A DNA stretch of 64,000 nt from CAISDA01 sp050258555 (GTDB taxonomy: Bacteria; Bacteroidota; Ignavibacteria; UBA10030; UBA8401), in contig JBLMZA010000159.1 of the NCBI GenBank assembly GCA_050258555.1, positions 16,124-80,123 on the forward strand, read 5' to 3'. A program made the position numbers and the translations under genes. How positions within the stretch are numbered: position 1 is the stretch's first letter; the number at the start of each line of letters is the position of its first letter. This document shows, one piece after another, positions 8,231-17,834 of this stretch. The notes beneath the pieces are model-generated. The model ran no database searches and was not told the DNA's origin. It was given only the letters and a program-made list of their open reading frames with translations.

Positions 8231-9889
8231 ATGCCGAACGTCACCCTTACCATCAACGGGAAACAGGTAGAAACCGACAGCAAACAGACGATCATACAGG
8301 CCGCTCGACAACAGGGAATTGCGATTCCGCATTTCTGCTGGCACGATAAATTGTCACCCGCCGGAAACTGCCGCATCTGTTTAGTGGAAGTTGAAAAAAT
8401 GCCCAAGCTCGCCATCGCCTGCATGACGAATGTGGCCGAAGGCATGGTCGTGCAGACGGCCAGCGAGAAGGTCGTCAATGCGCGCAAGGCGGTGATGGAG
8501 TTCCTTCTGATCAACCATCCGCTGGATTGTCCCATCTGCGATGAAGCCGGCGAGTGCAAACTCCAGGACTATTCATACAAGTTCAGCCAGGGCTACAGCC
8601 GGTTCGCAGAGCAGAAGAACCACAAGGACAAGCGCGTCGAGATCGGTCCGCGCGTCATGTTCGACGCCGAGCGCTGCATCTCGTGCTCGCGCTGCATCCG
8701 GTTCTGCGACGAGGTCGCCGGCGTGCATCAGCTGCAGTTCGTCAACCGCGGCGACCGCACGACGATCGACACGTTCCCGGGCCAGACGCTCGACAACCCG
8801 TATTCCATGAACGTCGTCGATATCTGTCCGGTCGGCGCGCTCACCAACAAGGATTTCCGCTTCAAGGCGCGCGTGTGGGAAATGTCGTTCACCGAAAGCG
8901 TCTGCAACGGATGCGCGCGCGGATGCAACATCGACATCGGCGTGCGCAACAACGAGATTCTGCGCCTCACGCCCCGGAAAAACGATGCGGTCAACAGCAA
9001 CTGGATGTGCGATCACGGCCGGCTCGATACATGGAAGCACATCAATGCCGACAACCGGATCACCGGTCCCATGGTCCGCAAGGACGGACAGCTCGTCGAT
9101 GTGGGATGGGACGAGGCGCTTGCCAAGGTGGCCGGAGAGCTGAAGCTTTTCAGCAAGCATGAAATCGCGTTCATCGGATCGGCCTATGCCTCCAACGAGG
9201 ACAATTACGTCTTCGCGCGCTTCGCCCGTGAAGTCATCGGCTCGAAGCACATCGACCGCATGCGCCATGTCGTGGAAGGGGACGAGGATGCGATCCTGAT
9301 CCGCGCCGACAAAACGCCGAACGATACCGGCGCGGCGCTCTGCGGCATCGTGCCGGGAGAAGGCGGACTCGATTTCAACGGCATCCTGCAGGCCATTCGG
9401 GAGAAGAAGATCAAGGCCGTCTACGCGCTCGAGGACGATCTGGCAAAGGATCCGGAGATCGAAAAGGTCCTGAACAAGCTTGAATTCTTCGCCGTGCACG
9501 CCTCGAACGAGAACAAGAGCACGCGCATCGCCGATGTCGTGCTTCCCAGCTCGACGTACGCCGAGCGCAACGGTACCGTCACGAATTTCCAGAAGCACGT
9601 CCAGCGCCTGCGGCCCGCTGTGGCCACGCTCGAGCGCGAACGCGCGGTCGACAATCTGGCCATGAGCCGGTGGGACCGGTTCTCGGCGCACAACGATACG
9701 TGGGGCAAGGGACCCAAGCGCGATTCGCGCGCCTCATGGCGCATCGTGGCGGCGATCGGCAACATCATGGGCGGGAAATTCAAATATGCGACGGCCGAGG
9801 AGGTCTTCAACGAGATCGCGCATACGGTCGAGGCCTTCAAGGGGCTGACGTATCTGAAGATCGGAACCAAGGGCGCGGCGCTTCGCTGA
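8231..9889 (+). CDS. nuoG: NADH-quinone oxidoreductase subunit G (short form)
   Basis: 552 residues. The iron-sulphur ligands are readable: [2Fe-2S] C36, C47, C50, C64; His-Cys3 cluster H96, C100, C103, C109; [4Fe-4S] C149, C152, C155 with C199; and a fourth cluster of the N7 type at C225, C228, C232, C260, which occurs only in some NuoG proteins. A reduced molybdopterin-oxidoreductase-like domain follows, so the protein is well short of the roughly 900 residues of E. coli NuoG. It carries electrons within the peripheral arm of complex I. nuoH and nuoI follow, but no other nuo gene is in the window. Confidence 0.92.
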   Translation: MPNVTLTINGKQVETDSKQTIIQAARQQGIAIPHFCWHDKLSPAGNCRICLVEVEKMPKLAIACMTNVAEGMVVQTASEKVVNARKAVMEFLLINHPLDCPICDEAGECKLQDYSYKFSQGYSRFAEQKNHKDKRVEIGPRVMFDAERCISCSRCIRFCDEVAGVHQLQFVNRGDRTTIDTFPGQTLDNPYSMNVVDICPVGALTNKDFRFKARVWEMSFTESVCNGCARGCNIDIGVRNNEILRLTPRKNDAVNSNWMCDHGRLDTWKHINADNRITGPMVRKDGQLVDVGWDEALAKVAGELKLFSKHEIAFIGSAYASNEDNYVFARFAREVIGSKHIDRMRHVVEGDEDAILIRADKTPNDTGAALCGIVPGEGGLDFNGILQAIREKKIKAVYALEDDLAKDPEIEKVLNKLEFFAVHASNENKSTRIADVVLPSSTYAERNGTVTNFQKHVQRLRPAVATLERERAVDNLAMSRWDRFSAHNDTWGKGPKRDSRASWRIVAAIGNIMGGKFKYATAEEVFNEIAHTVEAFKGLTYLKIGTKGAALR

Positions 9890-9945
9890 GATCGGCGTTT
9901 CCCGAACGACACAGTCAACACATTATCCTCATTCCTGAAACCGAT

Positions 9946-10986
9946 ATGAACGTAGAATTTTTCGTTGAAGCGCTCGTTAAAATCGCGCTCGTCATGCTCA
10001 TCAACCTGACGATCGTCGCCTATCTTGTGCTTGTGGAAAGAAAGGTCAGCGCATTCATCCAGATGCGCGTCGGTCCGAACCGCGTGGGTCCGTGGGGACT
10101 TCTGCAGCCGGTGGCCGATGTGGCAAAGCTGTTCTTCAAGGAGGACATCGTTCCGGCGGCGGCGAACAAGTTCGTGCATACGCTCGCCCCGCTCATTTCA
10201 CTGACGGTCGCGATGTCGACATTCGCCGTGATTCCGTTCGGCAACACGCTCGCGCTGAACGGGCACGAATACAAGCTGATGATCGGCGACGTCAATATCG
10301 GCATCCTGTACATTCTGGCGATGACCTCGCTCGGCGTCTACGGCATCACGCTCAGCGGCTGGTCTTCGAACAACAAGTATTCGCTGCTCGGCGGCCTGAG
10401 AGCGTCGGCACAGATGATCAGCTACGAGCTCTCGATGGGCCTGTCGGTGATCGGCGTCGTCATGATCGCCGGCTCGCTGCAGCTGGACCGCGTCGTGCTG
10501 AAGCAGGGGGAATACCTCTGGGGCATCATCCCTGCATGGAACATCGTGCTGCAGCCCATCGGCTTCATCACGTTTCTGGTCGCCTCGTTCGCCGAGACGA
10601 ACCGCCTTCCGTTCGATCTTCCCGAAGCCGAACCGGAGCTCGTCGGCGGCTATCACACGGAATATTCGGGCATGAAGTTCGGATTGTTCTTCCTGGCGGA
10701 GTATGCGAACATGATCACTGCATCGGCGGTCATCACGACGCTTTATCTGGGAGGATGGCAGTTCCCGTTCGTCGAACGCTTCGGATTGTCGCCGCTGGCG
10801 GTCACGCTGCTGCAGATGGGCGCGTTCGCCGTGAAAGTGGCCTTCATGCTCCTGTTCTTCATCGTCATCCGTTGGACGCTTCCGCGCTTCCGCTATGACC
10901 AGCTCATGAACATCGGCTGGAAAGTCATGATGCCGCTGGCGCTCCTGAATATTCTTGTCACGGGATTATTTCTGCTGTTCCGCTGA
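9946..10986 (+). CDS. nuoH: NADH-quinone oxidoreductase subunit H
   Basis: 346 residues from the ATG at 9946; the frame stays open further upstream but that part overlaps nuoG and is not conserved in type. The family signatures are present: YLVLVERKVSAFIQMRVGPN with the following GPWGLLQPVADVAKLFFKE, and SFAETNRLPFDLPEAEPELV. About eight transmembrane helices are predicted by eye. NuoH forms part of the quinone-binding pocket at the junction of the membrane and peripheral arms. It is separated from nuoG by 56 nt and from nuoI by 45 nt. Confidence 0.95.
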   Translation: MNVEFFVEALVKIALVMLINLTIVAYLVLVERKVSAFIQMRVGPNRVGPWGLLQPVADVAKLFFKEDIVPAAANKFVHTLAPLISLTVAMSTFAVIPFGNTLALNGHEYKLMIGDVNIGILYILAMTSLGVYGITLSGWSSNNKYSLLGGLRASAQMISYELSMGLSVIGVVMIAGSLQLDRVVLKQGEYLWGIIPAWNIVLQPIGFITFLVASFAETNRLPFDLPEAEPELVGGYHTEYSGMKFGLFFLAEYANMITASAVITTLYLGGWQFPFVERFGLSPLAVTLLQMGAFAVKVAFMLLFFIVIRWTLPRFRYDQLMNIGWKVMMPLALLNILVTGLFLLFR

Positions 10987-11031
10987 CGCGGCCGGCTTCG
11001 CCCATTGTCGAACTTTTGCAACGATAAACGC

Positions 11032-11541
11032 ATGGATAACTATTTAGAAAAAAGTGTACCGGTCAGGAAGAAGGATCTCACCATCTGGCAGAAGATGTAC
11101 ATCCCGTCCATCCTGCAGGGACTGAAGATCACGATGACGCAATTCTTCAAGCCGAACGTCACCATCCAGTATCCCGAAGAGCGCGTCGTGCTGCCCGCTT
11201 CGTTCAGGGGCCGCCCGGTGCTGGTGCAGGAAAACGGCACGGAGCGGTGCGTCGCCTGCGGGCTCTGCGCCCGCGTGTGTCCCGCGCTGGCCATACAGGT
11301 GCAGGCCGCCGAAACGGAGCTCGGCAAGGAGCGCTATCCCGAAACGTTCGAGATCAACATGGTGCGCTGCATCTTCTGCGGATTCTGTGAAGAGGTGTGT
11401 CCGGAAGAGGCGATCATCATGAGCAGGGAATACGAGCTCGTCTTCACGAGCCAGAAGGAGGCGCTCTTCGGAAAGGACAAGCTCCTGAAGCCGATCGAGG
11501 AAGTGCAGACGCGCCTTGACTTCCTGCGCGCCCACCGGTAA
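11032..11541 (+). CDS. nuoI: NADH-quinone oxidoreductase subunit I
   Basis: 169 residues from the ATG at 11032; an in-frame TTG at 11005 is an unlikely alternative. Two ferredoxin-type [4Fe-4S] motifs are intact: C73, C76, C79, C83 (CVACGLCARVCP) and C113, C116, C119, C123 (CIFCGFCEEVCP). The N-terminus carries an amphipathic stretch that packs against the membrane arm. The subunit passes electrons from the NuoG side to cluster N2. The gene is followed by a palindromic repeat (11555-11577) and then the unrelated comM, so the complex I run ends here. Confidence 0.95.
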   Translation: MDNYLEKSVPVRKKDLTIWQKMYIPSILQGLKITMTQFFKPNVTIQYPEERVVLPASFRGRPVLVQENGTERCVACGLCARVCPALAIQVQAAETELGKERYPETFEINMVRCIFCGFCEEVCPEEAIIMSREYELVFTSQKEALFGKDKLLKPIEEVQTRLDFLRAHR

Positions 11542-11554
11542 ATTACACGGGGGA

Positions 11555-11577
11555 GGGGCGAAGCAGCGCTTCGCCCC
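11555..11577. repeat. Repeated 23-bp palindrome, copy 1
   Basis: Arms GGGGCGAAGC and GCTTCGCCCC around an AGC loop. The same 23 bases recur at 44377-44399 and 44429-44451, each followed by ACA. It lies between nuoI and comM and would form a 10-bp stem in RNA. There is no T run, so it is not a classic terminator. It may be a REP-like element or an RNA-stabilising hairpin. Confidence 0.85.
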
Positions 11578-11619
11578 ACAAGCATGCCGGCAACCGACCA
11601 TCATCCCAGGGGAGGGATC

Positions 11620-13158
11620 ATGCTCACCGTCGTTCTCAGCGCCGCCACCTGCGGCATCAACGCCTGCCTCATCGAGATCGAAACCAATATCGAGAACACG
11701 CTTCCGAACTTCATGATGGTGGGGCTCCCCGACAGCGCCGTGCGCGAATCGCGCGGACGCGTCGTCACCGCGATCACCAATTCCTCGTTCGTCTACCCCA
11801 ATAAGCGCATCACGATCAATCTCGCTCCGGCCGACGTCAAGAAGGAAGGTTCGTCGTACGATCTTCCGCTGGCCGTCGGCATGCTCGCTTCGAGCGGACA
11901 GATCGCATCGGAGCATCTGCGTGAGTTCGTGGTGCTCGGCGAGCTCGCGCTCGACGGCACGCTGCGCCCGGTGCACGGCGTGCTGCCCATTGCGATGGAA
12001 GTCAGAAACAGGAAGATCCGCGGCCTCGTACTTCCGAAAGACAATGCGCGCGAAGCGGCAATGGTCGAAGGGATCGACGTCTACGGCGTCTCGTCGCTGC
12101 GCGAGGCGGTCCGCATCCTCAACGGCTGCAGCGACGCCGCTCCCGTGCGCATCGACTCGGGCGCCGTGTTCTCGGACGATCCTTCCTACGGCATCGATTT
12201 TTCGGATGTGAAGGGGCAGGAGAATGTGAAGCGCGCGCTCGAAGTGGCCGCCGCGGGCGGACACAACATCATCATGATCGGTCCGCCGGGTTCCGGCAAG
12301 ACGATGCTGGCCAGACGCCTGCCGACGATTCTTCCGCCGCTCACGTTCGAGGAAAGCATCGAGACCACGAAGATCCATTCGGTGGCCGGGCTCATTCCCC
12401 CGGGAACGGCGCTGGTGGGAACGCGCCCGTTCCGCTCGCCGCATCACACGATTTCCGATTCGGCGCTGGTCGGAGGAGGCTCGGTGCCGCGTCCCGGAGA
12501 AATCTCGCTATCGCATCACGGCGTCCTCTTTCTCGATGAGCTGCCGGAATTCGCGCGCAATGTGCTGGAGGTGATGCGGCAGCCGCTCGAGGACGGGAAG
12601 GTCACGATCAGCCGCGCAAAGATGTCGGTGGAATTTCCCGCCGCCTTCATGCTCGTCTGCGCGATGAATCCGTGCCCCTGCGGCAACAACGGCAATCCGA
12701 ATCATGAATGCACATGCTCGCCCGTGCAGATTCAGCATTACATGTCGAAGATTTCCGGGCCGCTCATGGACCGGATCGACATACACATCGAAGTGCCCGC
12801 GGTGAAGGTCGAGGAACTGGCGCGCCGGCAGCCGGGGGAACGCTCGAGCGAGATACGAAAACGCGTGGTGCGTGCCCGCGCGCTGCAGACAGAGCGGTTC
12901 CGGGGAAGGAACGCCCTCTTTTCGAATGCCGGCATGCAGACGAAGGAAATCCGCGAATACTGCCGGCTCGATGCGATGGGGGAGGAAATTCTGAAGACGG
13001 CGATGACGCGCCTCGGCTTCACGGCGCGCGCCTATGACCGCATCCTGAAAGTGGCGCGAACGATCGCCGATCTCGACGATCAAGAGACGATCGGCATCGA
13101 GCATGTGAGCGAAGCCATCCAGTACCGGTCGCTCGACAGAAATCTTTGGATGCAATAG
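11620..13158 (+). CDS. comM: YifB/ComM family Mg-chelatase-like AAA+ ATPase
   Basis: 512 residues from the ATG at 11620, preceded by GGGAGGG; an in-frame ATG at 11584 has no such site. The N-terminal ChlI-like domain contains NLAPADVKKEGSSYDLP; the Walker A is GPPGSGKT (residues 221-228), with a Walker B near LFLDELPEF and a cysteine-rich insert (CPCGNNGNPNHECTC). The C-terminal Mg_chelatase_C domain follows. ComM-type helicases promote branch migration of D-loops during natural transformation and recombination. Full length for the family. Confidence 0.93.
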   Translation: MLTVVLSAATCGINACLIEIETNIENTLPNFMMVGLPDSAVRESRGRVVTAITNSSFVYPNKRITINLAPADVKKEGSSYDLPLAVGMLASSGQIASEHLREFVVLGELALDGTLRPVHGVLPIAMEVRNRKIRGLVLPKDNAREAAMVEGIDVYGVSSLREAVRILNGCSDAAPVRIDSGAVFSDDPSYGIDFSDVKGQENVKRALEVAAAGGHNIIMIGPPGSGKTMLARRLPTILPPLTFEESIETTKIHSVAGLIPPGTALVGTRPFRSPHHTISDSALVGGGSVPRPGEISLSHHGVLFLDELPEFARNVLEVMRQPLEDGKVTISRAKMSVEFPAAFMLVCAMNPCPCGNNGNPNHECTCSPVQIQHYMSKISGPLMDRIDIHIEVPAVKVEELARRQPGERSSEIRKRVVRARALQTERFRGRNALFSNAGMQTKEIREYCRLDAMGEEILKTAMTRLGFTARAYDRILKVARTIADLDDQETIGIEHVSEAIQYRSLDRNLWMQ

Positions 13159-13181
13159 GGGCGCAGGGCGCCGTTTCGCTC

Positions 13182-13212
13182 TTGCATTCCAAGGCGATTC
13201 TTGTTACTTTCC
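13182..13212 (+). promoter_or_regulatory. Possible Bacteroidota-type promoter upstream of the secreted T9SS protein
   Basis: TTG at 13182-13184, 20 nt, then TACTTTCC at 13205-13212, a partial match to TAnnTTTG. The spacing agrees with better examples in the window. Confidence 0.35.
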
Positions 13213-13278
13213 AATGATCATTCAACGCTGACCTTGGTTTATTTTCCATTCTCCATTTTTTTGGAAAGGATATCAATA

Positions 13279-14682
13279 ATGAAACGTTTGGCTACCCTTG
13301 TTCTGATGCTGTGCGCGGCTGCGACTCTTCAGGCGCAGGAAGCATGGAACTACACAAAAGACATCCTTTTTCCGCCCGCCGATTCCTCCTGGGCGCGTCC
13401 GTATCTGATGACGGTCGATGCCTCGGGCAATCTCTGGGTCATCACGACGAGCTCATCCGATACCTCGACGCATAACGCGGTCTTCAAAGCCGCTCCCGGC
13501 GCGTCGGTCTTCACGAAGGTGTACGACTTCACGGCGAACAACGAGCCTGAATCGAAGATGGGACTCATCGGCCTCACGTCGATCGGCACCGATATCGTCA
13601 TTTCGTCGCGCATCGACAACATGCTCGGCAACTTCTATTACCTGCCGCAGGGCGATGCGGCCAACAAGAAGGTCTTCAAGAGCGGCGGATACGGCACGCA
13701 TATGTACGGCATCGCCGCCACGCGCGACTCGTTCATTTACTCCGGCATTTCGGCCTGGGGCGTCTCGATCCGCGTCTTCAATTATTCGAAGGGCGATGCC
13801 GCATCTTCGGCATACAGCCAGTGGGTGGCCTTCTCGACCACCGACGGATCGACCGCACCGAAGGAGCCGGGCGGACCGACGTTGGACGGTTCGGCACTGA
13901 TCCGCGATCTCGCGCTCAATCCGAAGGCGAACTACGACGATCCGAAGCAGTATTTCTTCTCGACCCGCAACTCCGAAAAGGGCATGACCAATGGCGGCAT
14001 CGCCGTGTGGAAAGGCGGCACGCAGCGCAAGAGTCCCATCAATCCCGAGAAATACGTCGCAAAGCGCGTGAACGATTTCTTCGGCGATCTGTCGTGGGGA
14101 ACGAACGCTCCCTACGGCATCACGAGCGATTCGCTCGGACGCCTCTGGGCATGCGGCACCGATTCGGCCAAGCGCTGGGTCCGCGTGTATGACGTCGACA
14201 CCAGTGGCACGACGGCGTTCGCCACGATGAGCTTCGAGCTGCCGAGCAAGAACAGCGCCAATGCCGATGCGAAGGGCGCCAACATGCTGGCTCCGGCCGA
14301 TGTGGCGTTGAACAAGCAGACGGCCTACGTGTCCGATCTTCTCGCCAAGCGCGTCTTCGTGTTCCAGAAGCAGGGATCGACCGCCGTCACGATGCCGCAG
14401 GCGAACATGCCGCGGCAGTACGAACTGGGACAGAATTACCCGAATCCGTTCAACCCGGCCACGGTCATCACCTATGCGCTTCCGAAGTCCGGCATGGTGT
14501 CGCTGCAGGTCTTCAACCTGATCGGTCAGAAAGTCGCGACGCTGGTCGACGGCTATCAGAATGCAGGACGCCACTCGGTGACGTTCAATGCTGCATCCCG
14601 CAATCTTCCCTCGGGCATGTACTTCTACCGCCTCAGCACGGACGGCATCTCGTTCACCAAAAAGATGCTGTTGAGCAAATAA
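13279..14682 (+). CDS. Secreted protein with T9SS type A sorting domain, beta-propeller-like body
   Basis: 467 residues. The start is supported by GGAAAGGA eight nt upstream and by a signal peptide ending near LQAQE. The middle holds repeated segments of the kind seen in propeller proteins (for example LMTVDASGNLWVITTS and APYGITSDSLGRLWACGTDS), but no enzyme family is recognisable. From residue 387 a typical sorting domain begins with YPNPFNP and ends with GMYFYRLSTDGISFTKKMLLS, directing export by the type IX system and probably attachment to the cell surface. It opens the envelope block that continues to 22464. Confidence 0.85.
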   Translation: MKRLATLVLMLCAAATLQAQEAWNYTKDILFPPADSSWARPYLMTVDASGNLWVITTSSSDTSTHNAVFKAAPGASVFTKVYDFTANNEPESKMGLIGLTSIGTDIVISSRIDNMLGNFYYLPQGDAANKKVFKSGGYGTHMYGIAATRDSFIYSGISAWGVSIRVFNYSKGDAASSAYSQWVAFSTTDGSTAPKEPGGPTLDGSALIRDLALNPKANYDDPKQYFFSTRNSEKGMTNGGIAVWKGGTQRKSPINPEKYVAKRVNDFFGDLSWGTNAPYGITSDSLGRLWACGTDSAKRWVRVYDVDTSGTTAFATMSFELPSKNSANADAKGANMLAPADVALNKQTAYVSDLLAKRVFVFQKQGSTAVTMPQANMPRQYELGQNYPNPFNPATVITYALPKSGMVSLQVFNLIGQKVATLVDGYQNAGRHSVTFNAASRNLPSGMYFYRLSTDGISFTKKMLLSK

Positions 14683-14734
14683 CAGTCGCCCTCCGCACGA
14701 CACTACGGTACGGCTTCAATGGTGTGCATGCGCC

Positions 14735-14764
14735 CGCGCCCTGGACCCCAAGGTCCCGGGCGCG
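14735..14764. other. GC-rich intergenic hairpin
   Basis: Arms 14735-14747 and 14752-14764 form a 13-bp stem with one mismatch and a CCAA loop, in the 130-nt gap between the T9SS protein and the TonB-dependent receptor. No T run follows. It could stabilise or separate the two transcripts. Confidence 0.6.
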
Positions 14765-14812
14765 AGTGCGATGTGTGGCATTCAGAGCATTTTTATGACA
14801 ACAGGATGTAGG

Positions 14813-17800
14813 ATGAAACACCACTTTCTCTTGAAACCCCTCATGCGATCCCTCGTCGTGCTACTCTGCGGCGTGTCGCTCGCGTTTGCCCAGCGCGGCA
14901 AAATTTCCGGAACCGTGATCGACGGCGAATCGAAAGAGCCGCTGACCGGCGTCAACATCGTGCTGAAAGGCACGACGCAGGGCGGAGCGACGGACGTCGA
15001 CGGAAAATACGCCATTCTCAATGTCACGCCCGGCACCTATACGCTTGTGGCGAGCATGGTGGGATACAACCAGGTGCAGATCACGAACGTGCGCGTGAAC
15101 ATCGACCGCACGACGACGATCGACATCACCATGCAGTCATCGGCCGTGCAGCTCGGAGCGGTGGTGATCGAGGCCAAGCAGCCGCCGGTCACGAAGGACA
15201 AGACCGCCACGGCATCGACCGTCGAAGGACGCGATATCGAGAAGGCGCCGGTGGAAGGCCTGCGCGAAGTGATGGAGCTCAATGCCGGCATGCAGAAGAA
15301 TCCGAACGGCACGTTCAGCCTTCGCGGCTCGGGCAGCTACGACATCAACGTGATGGTCAACGGCGTCGAACAGATGACTTCCAGCACGAGCGTGCCGGGG
15401 TTCGGCGCGCTGGGCGACAAGGCGAACAACTCGTGGAAGTACGACTTCAATCCGCTCGGCGTTCAGCAGATGGAAATCATCTCGGGCGGATTCTCGGCCG
15501 AGTACGGCAACGCCCAGGCGGGCGTCGTGAAGGTCGTGACGCGCGAAGGCGGTCCGAAGCTTCAGGGACAGATCCGCTACGAATTCCGTCCGCCCGGACA
15601 GTATCACTGGGGCGACTACATCTACAACACGAACTCCATCGAGTGGAAGAAGTGGGGAACGATCGAAGGATGGCGGAACAATCCCGGCATGGATTCGACA
15701 TCGATCGTCAACACATATCTGAACGATCCGAAGACCGGCAAGGTCATCGATTCGCTCAACGGCCATCCGATCACGGTCGAAGAGTGGCGGCAGCTCATGC
15801 TGGCGCGCTGGATACAGAATCACACGCCGGGAGAGGATAATCAGCTCGGCGTCTACGATTACCGGAAGAACATGTATCAGCGCCTGCTCTTCAGCGTCGG
15901 CGGTCCCCTGGGCGCCGATGCGAACCTGCTGCGCTTCTTCTTTGCGGGCGAGTACCGCTACGCGCCCACGCGCATCCCGACGGCGGAGCAGGTGCAGAAG
16001 TATCAGAACTATACGCTCACGACGATCTATCAGCCGACCGCCGTGCACAAGATCCGGCTTACGGGCATTTATCAGAGCTACCGGGGCGGCATTTATTCCG
16101 GCTCGGAAGACATCCGCTGGGCCGGATACAACGGCGACTACAAGTATTATCTCGTGACCGATTCGCCGCGCGATGAATACACCACGACGCAGAGCCTGAA
16201 CTGGACGTATACGCTCAGTCCGAAATCGTTCCTCGATGTGATGGCGACGCATCAGTTCGAGAAATACATTCTGCTCGAGCAGCCCGTGCCGCAGCGCGCG
16301 GCCAACTGGCGCAACAACGTGTACAACGACCAGTGGTACATCACCGCCGGTCCGTGGGATGAGGGCTACCGCACGATCTATTCGTTCACCACATTCAACC
16401 AGCAGGACCTTCGGACGCACCAGTACAATCTGACTGCCGACTTCACCAATCAGTTCACGGCCTCGCACGATGTGAAGATGGGCTTCCGCGCCACCTACTG
16501 GGACATGCACAACAGCGCCGTGTATTCGAGCTTCGCCTCGAACGCCTTCATCTCGCGCACGGGCTATGCGGAATACTACAAGGCCTATCCGCGCTACATC
16601 GCCGGCTATGTGCAGGACAAGATGGAATTCGAGGGCCTCGTGGCGAACGTCGGCGTCCGTGTGGACGCCTACAACATGAATTCGCCGATGCCTGTCGACC
16701 GGTTCGACCCGTTCTACATCGCCGTTGGATCCGAAGCGATCGGAAATCCCGAGACCACAACGCCCGAAACATGGGTGCGCGTGTCGCCTCGTCTCGGACT
16801 CTCGTTTCCGATCGGGGAGATGACGGCCTTCCGCCTGCAGTACGGTCACTTCTCGTCGATGCCGATCTTCAGCAATGCCTATACGCGCACGAACGAGCTG
16901 GGCTGGGCGGCCTTCGGCAATCCGAACCTCGCGCCAAAGCGCACGATCAATTACGAGATCGGCGTGCAGCATTCGTTCGGAGGCACGCACCGTCTGGACG
17001 TGGTGGCGTATTACAACGACCGCGTGAGCCAGATCGGCGGCATCAAGATTTATTCGCCGAGCGCCGGCATCCGCCGCAACAAGCTGTATTCGAGCTACGA
17101 CAACAACCAGTTCGGCGCCTCGCGCGGCATCGAAGCGACGTTCGAGAAAGTGAGCCGGGGACGCTGGACGTACCGCATCACGTATTCGCTCTCGCGCACG
17201 ACATACGGCAACTACGGACCGACGAAGCTCTACTCCGACGATCCGAACGATCCGCGCAACTTCCAGGATGCGTTCGCGCCGACCGATTATCTTTCGTATG
17301 ACGACCGCACGCACACGCTGCGCACGATGCTCACATACAACGTGGAAGCGAACGAAGGCATCGAGATCTTCGGCGTGCATCCGTTCGAGCGTCTCTCGGC
17401 CAGCCTCATCTACACGGCGCAGAGCGGCTCTCCCTACACGTACGTGCCGTCGTACGACGAACTCTACAAGGCGTATACGAACGACCAGGTCACAAACAAC
17501 CGCCGCTACCCGCTTGAGGCGAAGACCGATCTCAACATCACGAAGAATCTGAACCTGTTCGGATTCGAAGCGATTCTCGGCGTGCGCATCATGAATCTGT
17601 TCGACAACCAGTGGCTCACGCCGCTTGATTACAAGACGGATCAGATGCGCAACTGGGTCGAGTACGGCATCACGATGGACCGTCCGATCACGATCAATAA
17701 TTTCGATGCGAACAAGAATCCGGTCGTGGATTATTCGCAGCAGATCTACAAACTCAATTTCTTCCGCGCATACCGCAACATGCCGCGGCAGGTCTTCTTC

Positions 17801-17821
17801 ACGCTGGGATTCAACTTCTAA
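14813..17821 (+). CDS. TonB-dependent outer-membrane receptor with CarboxypepD-regulatory-like domain
   Basis: 1002 residues. The ATG at 14813 gives a signal peptide ending at LAFAQ; in-frame ATGs at 14771 and 14795 would lengthen it. Residues about 28-115 form the carboxypeptidase-regulatory-like repeat common in FCB receptors (GKISGTVIDGESKEPLTGVN). The plug domain follows, with a GTFSLRGSGSYDINVMVNGV segment and the EIISGGFSAEYGNAQAGVV box, and then a large beta-barrel ending in VFFTLGFNF with a terminal aromatic. The substrate is unknown. The gene order (receptor, T9SS-sorted protein, PorV/PorQ protein) suggests one surface system. Confidence 0.88.
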   Translation: MKHHFLLKPLMRSLVVLLCGVSLAFAQRGKISGTVIDGESKEPLTGVNIVLKGTTQGGATDVDGKYAILNVTPGTYTLVASMVGYNQVQITNVRVNIDRTTTIDITMQSSAVQLGAVVIEAKQPPVTKDKTATASTVEGRDIEKAPVEGLREVMELNAGMQKNPNGTFSLRGSGSYDINVMVNGVEQMTSSTSVPGFGALGDKANNSWKYDFNPLGVQQMEIISGGFSAEYGNAQAGVVKVVTREGGPKLQGQIRYEFRPPGQYHWGDYIYNTNSIEWKKWGTIEGWRNNPGMDSTSIVNTYLNDPKTGKVIDSLNGHPITVEEWRQLMLARWIQNHTPGEDNQLGVYDYRKNMYQRLLFSVGGPLGADANLLRFFFAGEYRYAPTRIPTAEQVQKYQNYTLTTIYQPTAVHKIRLTGIYQSYRGGIYSGSEDIRWAGYNGDYKYYLVTDSPRDEYTTTQSLNWTYTLSPKSFLDVMATHQFEKYILLEQPVPQRAANWRNNVYNDQWYITAGPWDEGYRTIYSFTTFNQQDLRTHQYNLTADFTNQFTASHDVKMGFRATYWDMHNSAVYSSFASNAFISRTGYAEYYKAYPRYIAGYVQDKMEFEGLVANVGVRVDAYNMNSPMPVDRFDPFYIAVGSEAIGNPETTTPETWVRVSPRLGLSFPIGEMTAFRLQYGHFSSMPIFSNAYTRTNELGWAAFGNPNLAPKRTINYEIGVQHSFGGTHRLDVVAYYNDRVSQIGGIKIYSPSAGIRRNKLYSSYDNNQFGASRGIEATFEKVSRGRWTYRITYSLSRTTYGNYGPTKLYSDDPNDPRNFQDAFAPTDYLSYDDRTHTLRTMLTYNVEANEGIEIFGVHPFERLSASLIYTAQSGSPYTYVPSYDELYKAYTNDQVTNNRRYPLEAKTDLNITKNLNLFGFEAILGVRIMNLFDNQWLTPLDYKTDQMRNWVEYGITMDRPITINNFDANKNPVVDYSQQIYKLNFFRAYRNMPRQVFFTLGFNF

Positions 17822-17834
17822 TATCATCATACAC

